7,705 nt of DNA from CAYXOX01 sp964466745 (GTDB lineage: Bacteria > Pseudomonadota > Alphaproteobacteria > Rhodobacterales > Rhodobacteraceae): contig CAYXOX010000144.1 in assembly GCA_964466745.1 (NCBI GenBank), positions 1-7,705 on the forward strand. Reading direction: 5' to 3'. The stretch's first letter is position 1. The number at the start of each line of letters is the position of its first letter. The notes under the pieces were generated by a model. The model was not told where the DNA came from. It did not search any database and saw nothing but the letters and a program-made list of their open reading frames with translations. A program made the position numbers and the translations under genes. Shown piece after piece: positions 1 through 5,845 of the stretch.

Positions 1-171
1 AGTCCGCTGCCGCACCTTGCAGCACGTCGCCCGCTGCCCGGCTCTAGGCCCAGCGCGCCGCCGGATGTACGCGGGGGGCCCGGGGTCGTCAAGGCGAAAC
101 TCCCCGCTCACGGGCCTTGTATGGGAGGGCGACACGCGCGAGGAAGGCCGGGCCGGAGCGGGGGGCAGCCG

Positions 172-972
172 ATGAAGAAGCCGAAATGGGTGATCGAGAA
201 GGAGCAGGCCCGCCGCGCCTCTGCGCGCAGCACGCTCTGGCTCTTCGGGCTTCATGCCGTGCGCGACGCGTTGGGCAACCCGACGCGCGAGAAACTTCGC
301 CTTCTGGTCACCGCGAACGCCGCACTCAAGCTGGCTGCCGAGATCGAGGCATCGGGAATCACGCCCGAGATCTGCGACCCGCGCCGGTTCCCCGCGCCGC
401 TCGAGCCGGGCTCCGTGCACCAGGGCGCGGCGATGGAGGTTCGGCCACTCGATTGGGGTCCGCTGGAGCGCGTCTGCACCATGGAACGGCCGGGCGAAGC
501 CCGCGCGCCGCGCGTCGTCCTGCTCGACCGCGTGTCCGATCCGCACAACGTTGGCGCCGTACTGCGCTCGGCCGAGGTGTTCGGAGCGCGCGCCGTCATC
601 GCGCCCGAACGCCACGCCGCCCCCGAGACGGGAGCGCTCGCCAAGACGGCTTCGGGCGCACTCGAGCGGCAGCCCTACATCCGCGTGCGCAATCTCGCCG
701 ATACCATGGAGCTGCTGCGCGACATGGGCTTCATGCTCGTGGGGCTCGATGGAGCGGGCGAGCGGGAGATCGGCGCGGCGCTGCATGGCACGCGCGACCG
801 CGCCATCGCGCTGGTGCTGGGCGCGGAGGGCCCGGGCCTGCGTGCCCGAACGCGCGAGACCTGCGACATGCTGGTGCGCATCGGCGCGCGGGGCGGTTTC
901 GGCTCGCTCAACGTCTCAAACGCCGCCGCGGTTGCCCTATATGCCAGCCTGGGCAGCGAGGACGAGGCATGA
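172..972 (+). CDS. rlmB: 23S rRNA (guanosine-2'-O-)-methyltransferase RlmB, TrmH/SpoU family
   Basis: This 266-residue protein has all three SpoU/TrmH signatures. Motif 1 is DRVSDPHNVGAVLRSA (residues 119-134, with the family Asn126 and catalytic-type Arg132). Motif 2 is LGAEGPGL (216-223). Motif 3 is built on SLNVSNAAAVALY (245-257). The N-terminal substrate-binding domain is also typical, with LFGLHAV near 24-30 and VHQGAAMEV at 82-90. The family uses S-adenosylmethionine to 2'-O-methylate a guanosine of 23S rRNA (G2251 in E. coli) through a trefoil-knot SPOUT fold acting as a dimer. The ATG at 172 is chosen over an in-frame ATG at 121 because a GGAG/G-rich ribosome binding site lies at 155-165 and the 17 extra residues look non-conserved. 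Residues 1-20 are a basic extension compared with the 243-residue E. coli protein. The motif 3 lead-in reads IGARGGFGSLNVS, where E. coli-type enzymes have IPM. The stop overlaps the next gene. A closely related TrmH-family enzyme with another RNA target cannot be excluded. Confidence 0.93.
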   Translation: MKKPKWVIEKEQARRASARSTLWLFGLHAVRDALGNPTREKLRLLVTANAALKLAAEIEASGITPEICDPRRFPAPLEPGSVHQGAAMEVRPLDWGPLERVCTMERPGEARAPRVVLLDRVSDPHNVGAVLRSAEVFGARAVIAPERHAAPETGALAKTASGALERQPYIRVRNLADTMELLRDMGFMLVGLDGAGEREIGAALHGTRDRAIALVLGAEGPGLRARTRETCDMLVRIGARGGFGSLNVSNAAAVALYASLGSEDEA

Positions 973-1298
973 TGGCAAGACAGACGAAGGTGGCAACCTG
1001 CTGCTACTGCGGCACCCGCGCGGCACTGGTGCTCGCGGGCACCGAGCGGCACGAGCTTGCCTGCTCGGCCTGCGGCGCGCCGCTCCACGATCTCAAGATG
1101 CTCCCCGTGGGCGAGCGCGCGAGGCCCCGCGATGGAGCGCACAGGCAGCGCGCTCCGGCCGGTGCGCCTGCCAGCGGCGAAAGGCGTTCACCCCAGCCGG
1201 TGTTTTGCAAGAAGGCGAAAAAGAAGAAGAAGCGGAAGTCCCTCGGCCGGCGTTTTCTCGGCGAGGCGTTCGACGTTCTCGAGGATATCTTCGACTGA
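969..1298 (+). CDS. Small zinc-ribbon protein with lysine-rich tail (conserved hypothetical)
   Basis: The protein has 109 residues and its function is unknown. Two Cys pairs, C11-x2-C14 and C32-x2-C35 (followed by GAPLH), form a four-cysteine zinc-ribbon knuckle. A low-complexity Arg/Pro/Ala linker runs from about 48 to 78. Next come a dense basic block, KKAKKKKKRK (81-90), and an acidic/hydrophobic C-terminus, FDVLEDIFD (101-109). The ATG at 969 overlaps the rlmB stop (ATGA at 969-972), and a second ATG follows at 972, so translation is probably coupled to rlmB. There are no membrane segments or signal peptide. The architecture resembles small conserved hypothetical proteins I recall from Rhodobacterales, but this rests on memory. 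The zinc ribbon, poly-basic stretch and coupling to an rRNA methyltransferase suggest an RNA- or ribosome-associated role, which is inference. In the coding DNA the basic block (about 1208-1237) is an A-rich run of AAG codons that stands out from its GC-rich surroundings. Confidence 0.85.
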   Translation: MMARQTKVATCCYCGTRAALVLAGTERHELACSACGAPLHDLKMLPVGERARPRDGAHRQRAPAGAPASGERRSPQPVFCKKAKKKKKRKSLGRRFLGEAFDVLEDIFD

Positions 1299-1308
1299 CC
1301 CCGGTCAG
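1295..1308. repeat. Inverted repeat spanning two convergent stop codons
   Basis: CTGACC (1295-1300) and GGTCAG (1303-1308) are perfect reverse complements separated by two bases. The repeat contains both TGA stops, the zinc-ribbon gene's at 1296-1298 and hisN's at 1305-1307 on the other strand. It could form a short hairpin in either transcript. There is no T-run on either side, so it is not a standard intrinsic terminator. The symmetry may simply follow from two TGA codons facing each other. Confidence 0.5.
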
Positions 1309-2153
1309 CCGGGCGCACGCGACAGGAGTTCCAGCGCCTCGGCATGCACCTGCTCGGATGCCGCCGCGACGACCCGCCCGCCTCCGTGCGCCGGACGGCC
1401 CTTCCAGTCCGTGACGATACCACCGGCCGCCTCGATCACGGCGATTGGCGCGGCGATGTCGTGCGGCTGCAGGCCGGCCTCGATGACGAGATCGACATGC
1501 CCCGCGGCAACGAGCGCGTAGGCATAGCAATCGAGCCCGTAGCGCGTCAGCCTGCATCGTTGCGAAACCGATCGGAACGCCGCTCCCTCCTCGGGGGTGC
1601 CGAGCTCGGGAAAGGTGGTCATGCAAATCGCCTCGCGCAGCGGCCGCGAGGGCCGGGTGGAAAGCGGGCGCCTTCCCGAGGGGCCTTCCATCTGCGCATC
1701 GAGGCCGATGCTGCCCCAGAACCGTTCCCCGATGTAGGGCTGGTCGATGACGCCCAGACAGGGGCCCGCGGGATCCGAAAGCGCGATGAGAACGCCCCAG
1801 GTGGGCGCGCCGGCCACGAAGGCCCGGGTTCCGTCCACCGGATCAAGCACCCAGGTGAAGCCGCTGGTGCCGGCGCGCGCCCCGTATTCCTCGCCCAGTA
1901 TGGCGTCCTCGGGCCGCTCCGCTTCCAGGATCGCGCGCATTTCCCGCTCTGCGCCGCGGTCGGCCTCCGTCACAGGATCGTAGGCTCGCCGGGCCTGGTC
2001 CGGTGTCCGGCCGCCTGCCTTGTTCTCCACGGCGAGCGCGTCGCCGCGGAAATGGGCCAGCGTCGCGCCTCGGGCCGCATCGGCCAGCCGGTGCGCCAGC
2101 GCCGAAGCCCCAGGGGGGAGCCGTGCCGCACGCTGCTCTCGGGAAACGGTCAT
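1305..2153 (-). CDS. hisN: Histidinol-phosphatase, inositol monophosphatase-like family (HisN)
   Basis: This 282-residue member of the IMPase-like, Mg2+-dependent phosphatase superfamily has the metal-site motifs in order. They are DPVTEAD (about 59-65), GEEYG (87-91), LDPVDGTRAF (103-112, with metal-ligand Asp104 and Asp107) and PHDIAAPIAVIEAAGG (from 230, with Asp232). The segment CYAYALVAAGHVDLVIEA (209-226) and the DGTRAF form (rather than DGTxNF) are typical of the HisN branch. That branch converts L-histidinol phosphate to histidinol late in histidine synthesis, in the cytoplasm. The ATG at 2153 is preferred over a GTG two codons upstream because a weak GGA lies about 8 bases before it. 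Compared with usual HisN proteins of about 260 residues there is a longer N-terminus and a short Arg/Gln-rich insertion just before DPVTEAD. It lies downstream of the XRE regulator on the same strand with a 135-base gap. No other his gene is in the window. A general inositol-monophosphatase or other sugar-phosphate specificity is the main alternative. Confidence 0.87.
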   Translation of the reverse strand: MTVSREQRAARLPPGASALAHRLADAARGATLAHFRGDALAVENKAGGRTPDQARRAYDPVTEADRGAEREMRAILEAERPEDAILGEEYGARAGTSGFTWVLDPVDGTRAFVAGAPTWGVLIALSDPAGPCLGVIDQPYIGERFWGSIGLDAQMEGPSGRRPLSTRPSRPLREAICMTTFPELGTPEEGAAFRSVSQRCRLTRYGLDCYAYALVAAGHVDLVIEAGLQPHDIAAPIAVIEAAGGIVTDWKGRPAHGGGRVVAAASEQVHAEALELLSRAPG

Positions 2154-2226
2154 GGGCACGGTCCGGATTTGTCGGAAGGGTTGAGGAGCGTCGTCACCTC
2201 GGTGGCGCGCCTGGCTGCTCGACCTG

Positions 2227-2251
2227 CGGCTGAGAGGCGGCCGCCCAGCCG
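2227..2251 (-). repeat. Stem-loop in the regulator-hisN gap
   Basis: CGGCTG (2227-2232) pairs with CAGCCG (2246-2251). The interior holds a GGCGG/CCGCC palindrome, giving an imperfect GC-rich hairpin in the 135-base gap between the regulator's stop and the hisN start. A second small hairpin, CCGGT/ACCGG, lies at 2265-2280, nearer the regulator's stop. Neither is followed by a T-run on the minus strand. They could be a Rho-dependent or processing element, or just chance pairing in GC-rich DNA. Confidence 0.3.
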
Positions 2252-2288
2252 TTCAGCGATCCGTCCGGTCGTCGCACCGGCCGGCCTT

Positions 2289-2654
2289 TCAGGCGGCGTG
2301 GCTCAGGACACGGGCGAGTTCGAAGAGCTGACGCCGCTGGTCTTCAGGAATGGCGTAGTAGGAGCGCACCAGCTCGAGCGCTTCGCGATCGGCGAGAAGG
2401 TCGCCGGGAAGCCCGCCCAGTTCGCCGGTTCCGCTGCCTTCCAGGCCATCGAAGAAGAAGGCCACTGGCACGTCGAGCGCGCCGGCGATATCCCACAGTC
2501 GCGACGCGCTGATACGGTTCATGCCGGTTTCGTATTTCTGGATCTGCTGGAACTTGATGCCCACGCGCTCGGCGAGTTGCTGCTGGGTCATGCCCACCAT
2601 CCACCGACGGTGGCGCACCCGCTTGCCTACGTGGATATCGACAGGATGTGTCAT
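2289..2654 (-). CDS. XRE-family HTH transcriptional regulator, PhrR/PraR-like
   Basis: This 121-residue cytoplasmic DNA-binding protein has a Cro/C1-type helix-turn-helix at about residues 10-66. Landmarks are HPVDIHVGKRVRHRR at the N-terminus, MTQQQLAERVG (22-32), FQQIQKYETGMNRIS (35-49) as turn and recognition helix, and LDVPVAFFFDG (60-70) closing the domain. The C-terminal part, about 86-118, is a short helical tail (LLADREALELVRSYY, EDQRRQLFELARVL). This arrangement is characteristic of an alphaproteobacterial group that includes PhrR and PraR, implicated in rhizobia in acid response, surface or biofilm control and repression of specific loci. The target of this protein cannot be read from sequence. 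The start is well supported by GGAGGAA at 2664-2670 on the minus strand, 9 bases upstream. It is divergent from the oxidoreductase gene across a 350-base region with palindromes, so autoregulation or control of that neighbour is possible (inference). Confidence 0.9.
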   Translation of the reverse strand: MTHPVDIHVGKRVRHRRWMVGMTQQQLAERVGIKFQQIQKYETGMNRISASRLWDIAGALDVPVAFFFDGLEGSGTGELGGLPGDLLADREALELVRSYYAIPEDQRRQLFELARVLSHAA

Positions 2655-2832
2655 TTCTATTCGTTCCTCCCGAGGGATACGCGCCCGCTACGCCGCCTTG
2701 GCCCGGGGCCGGCGCCGCCGCGGGTTGCAGCACGCATCACGCCGCCAATACGGCACAAGCTCGGACCAAGGCACTAGATCGTTACACTCAACAAAGGGTT
2801 TTTTTGCGCTGCGCGCCCTGCGACCTGTCTCG

Positions 2833-2861
2833 ACTTTATCCGGCCTGCTTGCCGCGTTCAA
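2833..2861 (-). promoter_or_regulatory. Candidate promoter for the XRE regulator
   Basis: On the minus strand TTGAAC (-35, at 2856-2861) is followed after exactly 17 bases by TAAAGT (-10, at 2833-2838). Each hexamer matches the sigma-70 consensus at four of six positions. Transcription would start near 2826 and give an untranslated leader of roughly 170 bases before the regulator's ATG at 2654. This is long for such a gene, so a closer undetected promoter is possible. Confidence 0.4.
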
Positions 2862-2882
2862 CAAAACCGCGTCCGACGGCCC

Positions 2883-2905
2883 GTGCAACCGGGACGTGGT
2901 TGCAC
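2883..2905. repeat. 8-bp inverted repeat, operator candidate
   Basis: GTGCAACC (2883-2890) and GGTTGCAC (2898-2905) are perfect reverse complements separated by seven bases, a two-turn dyad of the size used by dimeric HTH regulators. It lies about 20 bases upstream of the -35 of the candidate regulator promoter and about 100 bases upstream of the oxidoreductase start. An XRE-family protein encoded next door is the obvious candidate ligand, but this is inference. It could also be an RNA hairpin if transcribed. Confidence 0.45.
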
Positions 2906-2963
2906 ACGCCCCAACGAATTGACATTAGAGGTTTTGCATACGTCCCACAAGCCCGGAGCGTGG

Positions 2964-2977
2964 CCATCGGCCGATGG
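2964..2977. repeat. 14-bp perfect palindrome upstream of the oxidoreductase
   Basis: CCATCGGCCGATGG reads identically on both strands, with no central spacer. It ends 13 bases before the GAGGG ribosome binding site (2991-2995) of the oxidoreductase gene, so it lies where an operator or a leader-RNA structure would act. It does not share half-sites with the dyad at 2883-2905. Confidence 0.4.
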
Positions 2978-3004
2978 AACGGCAAACAGCGAGGGCACAG
3001 GGCC

Positions 3005-3976
3005 ATGCGCGCATTTCGTATGCACCTCGACTCGGATGAACCGGCGCTGGTGCGGGTGGGGCGCCCCGATCCCGGCCCCGGCGAGGTGCGCCTCGCAGTG
3101 GGCGCATGCGGCCTCAATCAGGCCGACCTGCTGATGATCGCGGGGCGCTACCAGCAAACGCCGCCGCGCCCCTTTACCCTCGGCATGGAGGTATGCGGGA
3201 CCGTGGAGGCACTTGGCAGCGGCGTGTCCTTCCCGCCCCTGGGAACGCGGGTCGCGGCCCATGTGGGGCATGGCGGGCTCGCGGATGCCGTGCTCGCAAG
3301 GGCGGATCGCTGCGTTCCCGTCCCCTCGGCGCTGGCGGGCACTGTGGCAGCCGCCGTGCCGGTCGCCTACGGCACCGGCCATTTCGCGCTTGCCGGTCCG
3401 GGTGCGCTTTGCCGCGGCGAACGGCTTGTGGTGCTCGGCGCCGGAAGCTCGGTCGGGCTCGCTGCCGTGGAAATCGGTCACGCACTCGGCGCCGAGGTCG
3501 TGGCGGTAGCGCGCAGCGCGGGCGCACGCGCCGCCGCCTCGACGGCTGGCGCGCATCACCTCGTCGATCCAGGCGCGGGCAATCTGCGCGCGACGCTTCG
3601 CGAGATAGGGCGCGCCGACGTGGTGTTCGACCCGGTGGGAGGCGCGGCCTTCGATGCCGCGTTCGCCGCCACGCGCCCGGGCGCGCGGATCCTGCTCATC
3701 GGCTTTGCCAGCGGCACGTTGCCACAGATCCCGGCCAACATCGCCCTGGTCAAGAATCTCGCGATCACCGGGATCAACTGGCCTGGCGCGCTGGACCTCT
3801 GGCCGGAGCGCACCATCGATAGCCTCGCGTTCGTGCTCGAGCAGGCCGCGAAAGGGCGATATCGGCCCCGAATCCGCGCCCGCTACCCGCTTGAGCGGGC
3901 CGGTGAGGCCCTGCGCGAGCTGCGCTCGGGCCGGGAACCGGGCAAGATCGTCGTCGAAACGCGGCCTGGGGCCTGA
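3005..3976 (+). CDS. NADPH:quinone oxidoreductase-like, zinc-independent MDR/alcohol dehydrogenase superfamily
   Basis: This 323-residue soluble enzyme has the two-domain medium-chain dehydrogenase layout. The N-terminal GroES-like domain (1 to about 125) shows GPGEVRLAVGACGLNQADLLMIAGRY (first part at 24-40) and the FTLGMEVCGTVEALG segment (57-71). The Rossmann domain has the nucleotide-binding loop VLGAGSSVGLAAVEIGHALGA (begins at residue 143), where family members usually have a GAAGGVG-type loop, then DVVFDPVGG (205-213), RILLIGFASG (228-237) and IPANIALVKNL (242-252). The zinc ligands of true alcohol dehydrogenases are absent, as in QOR/zeta-crystallin relatives, which reduce quinones or activated alkenes with NADPH. 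The exact substrate is unknown. ATG 3005 is supported by GAGGG at 2991-2995, nine bases upstream. The frame is open further 5' but has no other good start. No terminator is evident after the stop, and the next gene on the strand has its own candidate promoter. Confidence 0.9.
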   Translation: MRAFRMHLDSDEPALVRVGRPDPGPGEVRLAVGACGLNQADLLMIAGRYQQTPPRPFTLGMEVCGTVEALGSGVSFPPLGTRVAAHVGHGGLADAVLARADRCVPVPSALAGTVAAAVPVAYGTGHFALAGPGALCRGERLVVLGAGSSVGLAAVEIGHALGAEVVAVARSAGARAAASTAGAHHLVDPGAGNLRATLREIGRADVVFDPVGGAAFDAAFAATRPGARILLIGFASGTLPQIPANIALVKNLAITGINWPGALDLWPERTIDSLAFVLEQAAKGRYRPRIRARYPLERAGEALRELRSGREPGKIVVETRPGA

Positions 3977-4034
3977 GCGGGGCGCAATCCAGCTGCATGC
4001 GCTGCAATTCATAAGCGTTTTAGTCCGGTTATTC

Positions 4035-4063
4035 TTGAAATGAGGCCGGGCGCGACCGATATT
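4035..4063 (+). promoter_or_regulatory. Candidate sigma-70-type promoter for the BI-1 family gene
   Basis: TTGAAA (4035-4040, five of six consensus bases) and GATATT (4058-4063, four of six) are separated by exactly 17 bases. The region from about 4005 to 4065 is locally AT-rich in a GC-rich genome. Transcription would begin near 4070, leaving a leader of about 65 bases before the ATG at 4138. Confidence 0.5.
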
Positions 4064-4080
4064 GCTGCCAAGGCAAGGGG

Positions 4081-4102
4081 CCCGGCCGCTTCGGCTGCCG
4101 GG
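4081..4102 (+). repeat. Leader stem-loop upstream of the BI-1 family gene
   Basis: CCCGGC (4081-4086) pairs with GCCGGG (4097-4102) around a ten-base loop that can itself close a CG/CG pair around CTT. It falls in the predicted untranslated leader, about 24 bases before the GGAGG ribosome binding site. No T-run follows, so it is not an intrinsic terminator. Its function is unknown and it may be fortuitous. Confidence 0.3.
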
Positions 4103-4137
4103 ATCAGTGTACTCTCGCGACACATGGAGGCGCATCT

Positions 4138-4890
4138 ATGGCTGAACTGAAAACGATCCGCAGCGGTGCCGGCGTCCGGACCGCTCAGATCGACGAGGGC
4201 CTTCGGGCCCACATGAACAAGGTCTACGGCACGATGTCCGTGGGTCTCGGCATCACCGGTGCCGCGGCGTGGGCGATCTCGGGTCTCGCAGTGACGAATG
4301 TCGACGGCGTCCAGATGCTCACGCCGCTGGGCAACGCGATCTACAACTCGCCGCTCCAGTGGCTGATCATGTTCTCGCCGCTGATCTTCGTTTTCGGCTT
4401 CGCGGCCATGGTCAACCGCATGTCGGCCGCCGCGGCGCAGCTGGTGTTCTACACCTTCGCGGTCGTTATGGGCCTTTCGCTCAGCTCGATCTTTCTCGTG
4501 TACACCTCGATGTCGATCGCGCAGGTGTTCTTCGTGACGGCGATCGCGTTCGCCGGCCTCTCGCTTTGGGGATACACCACGAAGAAGGACATTTCCGGCT
4601 GGGGATCGTTCCTGATCATGGGCGTGATCGGCCTGATCGTGGCGTCGATCGTGAACATCTTCCTCGGCTCGCCGGCGATCATGTTCGCGGTGTCGGTCCT
4701 GGGCGTTCTGATCTTCGCCGGCCTGACGGCCTACGACACGCAGCGCATCAAGAGCGAATACGTGGCCCACGCCGCGCATGGCGACCAGGAGTGGCTCGGC
4801 AAGGCGGCCATCATGGGCTCGCTGTCGCTCTACCTGAACTTCATCAACATGTTCATCATGTTGCTGTCGCTCTTCGGCCAGCGCGAGTAG
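4138..4890 (+). CDS. Bax inhibitor-1/YccA (TMBIM) family seven-helix inner membrane protein
   Basis: This 250-residue integral membrane protein has seven hydrophobic segments at about 34-52, 74-92, 99-122, 127-146, 157-177, 180-198 and 224-246, and a polar N-terminus of about 30 residues. The family signature AGLTAYDTQRIK (194-205) follows helix 6, and KKDISGWGSFLIMG (149-162) precedes helix 5. Bacterial members include YccA/YbhL of E. coli and the calcium-leak channel YetJ of Bacillus. YccA interacts with the FtsH protease, while YbhL-type members are poorly understood. Whether this one conducts Ca2+ is unknown. The start has a clear GGAGG (4126-4130) seven bases upstream. The gene appears monocistronic, with its own promoter candidate (4035-4063), and is closed by the hairpin at 4926-4950. 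It is distinctly richer in TTC and ATC codons, as expected for a membrane protein, with no sign of recent transfer. Confidence 0.95.
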   Translation: MAELKTIRSGAGVRTAQIDEGLRAHMNKVYGTMSVGLGITGAAAWAISGLAVTNVDGVQMLTPLGNAIYNSPLQWLIMFSPLIFVFGFAAMVNRMSAAAAQLVFYTFAVVMGLSLSSIFLVYTSMSIAQVFFVTAIAFAGLSLWGYTTKKDISGWGSFLIMGVIGLIVASIVNIFLGSPAIMFAVSVLGVLIFAGLTAYDTQRIKSEYVAHAAHGDQEWLGKAAIMGSLSLYLNFINMFIMLLSLFGQRE

Positions 4891-4925
4891 CAGCGCCGAG
4901 ACGCGCGGATATCCCAAGCCTCTGG

Positions 4926-4950
4926 AAGGGCCGGCCTGGTGCCGGCCCTT
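4926..4950 (+). terminator. Rho-independent terminator after the BI-1 family gene
   Basis: AAGGGCCGGC (4926-4935) and GCCGGCCCTT (4941-4950) form a perfect 10-bp stem with a five-base loop, CTGGT. It is followed by a pyrimidine-rich, T-containing stretch (4950-4959). It starts 35 bases after the BI-1 stop and sits between that gene and the convergent sulfotransferase, whose stop begins at 4958. The hairpin may also slow transcription from the minus strand, but the tail there is not T-rich. Confidence 0.85.
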
Positions 4951-4957
4951 TCGCCTT

Positions 4958-5803
4958 TCAGCCTGCCGCGTGCGCGGCGCCGGCCGAGGGCGCGTAGCCG
5001 AAGCGCGCCATGCGCTCCGGGCCCGCCTTCGCCTCCAGCTCGGCAAGCGTCGCGGGCGAAAGCTCGTCGCGCCACGTCTGTTTCGGCCCGGCGCGCAGGA
5101 ACCCCTCAGGGCGTGACATCTTGAGCGTGTCGAAATCGAGCCTCTCGTGGGCGGCCCGCGCGATATCGAGGTCGGGTTCCAGCCCGAGGTGAGCATAGAG
5201 GCGGGCCAGTTCCTCGATCTTGCCGGCCCCCGTGAGATCCTCGTAGCGCGTGAGCGTGATCGGGCTGTCCCCTTCCCGGCGCCGCGCGAAGGCCTCCACC
5301 CCGTCGAGGTGGCTGGCCCAGTCCCGCGCCACGTTGATCGCGAAGCGCTCCAGCGGCATCGCGCCCGCGCGGAACTCGGCCTCGGTGCGGCACCTGTGAT
5401 GGTAGAGCGAGACGGCGACGGCGCGAGGATCGCGCAGGATGCAGATGAACCGCGTGTCCGGGAACAGCTCCGCATAGCCCGGCAGATCGAGGCCGATGGC
5501 GTTGTCGTTGAGGCCGACATGGGTGATGCCGGCCCCTGCGCCCTCTGCCATGCTCACCTCCACGAAGCGGCGGAAGAGCTCCTTGTGCACGCCCGCCTCG
5601 TCGAATCGCAGGCCCTGCCTGCCCGTCCGTTCGTCCACCGTCTGCAGGATTCCGCGATACTTCGCCACGAAGCTCGCAAGGCCCTTCGAGAGCGCGGCCA
5701 GCTGGTGTTCGGGAGGGCAGTTGACCCGGGGGTGCGCGTCCAGCAGCATCTGCAGGAAGGTGGTGCCCGACTTGTTCTGGCCGAATGCGAAAAAGCGCTG
5801 CAT
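4958..5803 (-). CDS. PAPS-dependent sulfotransferase family protein
   Basis: This 281-residue protein of the sulfotransferase superfamily is presumed cytoplasmic or membrane-peripheral, with no signal peptide. The N-terminus carries the 5'-phosphosulfate-binding loop GQNKSGTTFLQMLLDAHP (8-25, with Lys11 and the Thr14-Thr15 pair). The 3'-phosphate-binding segment is FICILRDPRAVAVSLYHH (119-136, with Arg124 and Ser132). RYEDL (186-190) and the later Gly-Pro-Lys-Gln-Thr-Trp segment (239-244) correspond to the usual RYEDL and RxGxxGxW elements. The family moves sulfate from PAPS to carbohydrates, lipids or small molecules. The acceptor cannot be inferred here. The ATG at 5803 has AGGG about seven bases upstream. 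It follows the GNAT gene on the same strand after 42 bases, so the two may be cotranscribed. The minus-strand stop lies seven bases from the shared terminator region. Confidence 0.9.
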   Translation of the reverse strand: MQRFFAFGQNKSGTTFLQMLLDAHPRVNCPPEHQLAALSKGLASFVAKYRGILQTVDERTGRQGLRFDEAGVHKELFRRFVEVSMAEGAGAGITHVGLNDNAIGLDLPGYAELFPDTRFICILRDPRAVAVSLYHHRCRTEAEFRAGAMPLERFAINVARDWASHLDGVEAFARRREGDSPITLTRYEDLTGAGKIEELARLYAHLGLEPDLDIARAAHERLDFDTLKMSRPEGFLRAGPKQTWRDELSPATLAELEAKAGPERMARFGYAPSAGAAHAAG

Positions 5804-5845
5804 CGAAAGACCCTAGCGTGGGGGCGGCGGGGCCGGAAGGGCCTG

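Larger units (their letters stand above)
2655..3004. other. 350-base divergent intergenic region
   Basis: This non-coding region lies between the regulator (minus) and the oxidoreductase (plus). It is less GC-rich than the flanking genes, notably around 2770-2810 and 2910-2945, and contains a T7 run at about 2801-2807. Elements I can support are a candidate minus-strand promoter (2833-2861), an 8-bp inverted repeat (2883-2905) and a 14-bp perfect palindrome (2964-2977), each listed separately. A TTGACA hexamer sits at 2919-2924 on the plus strand, but no acceptable -10 lies at the right distance. The only open frame on the minus strand here (2688-2888) begins with TTG, lacks a ribosome binding site and does not look like a protein, so I see no gene. 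Confidence 0.6.

Noticed and set aside
3..47. Possible C-terminal end of an upstream plus-strand gene, stopping at TAG 45-47
   Set aside because: Only 14 low-complexity codons are visible and nothing can be recognised, so coding status cannot be judged.
90..119. CAAGGC/GCCTTG inverted repeat before rlmB
   Set aside because: A 6-bp stem with an 18-base loop and no T-run in GC-rich DNA is within what chance would give.
117..968. Long frame upstream of and continuous with the zinc-ribbon gene
   Set aside because: It overlaps rlmB in another frame and is Arg-rich noise. Only the portion from 969 has codon use and motifs of a real protein.
2688..2888. Possible 66-residue minus-strand small protein in the divergent intergenic region
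   Set aside because: It begins with TTG, has no ribosome binding site, shows no recognisable motif and overlaps the candidate promoter of the regulator.
2919..2924. TTGACA hexamer as the -35 of an oxidoreductase promoter
   Set aside because: The hexamer is perfect, but no sequence resembling TATAAT lies 15-19 bases downstream on the plus strand, so I do not call a promoter.
4009..5520. 503-codon open frame on the minus strand opposite the BI-1 family gene
   Set aside because: It lies antisense to a clear seven-helix membrane protein and crosses a strong terminator. Its sequence is repetitive Arg/Asp/His-rich and looks like a shadow of the real gene.
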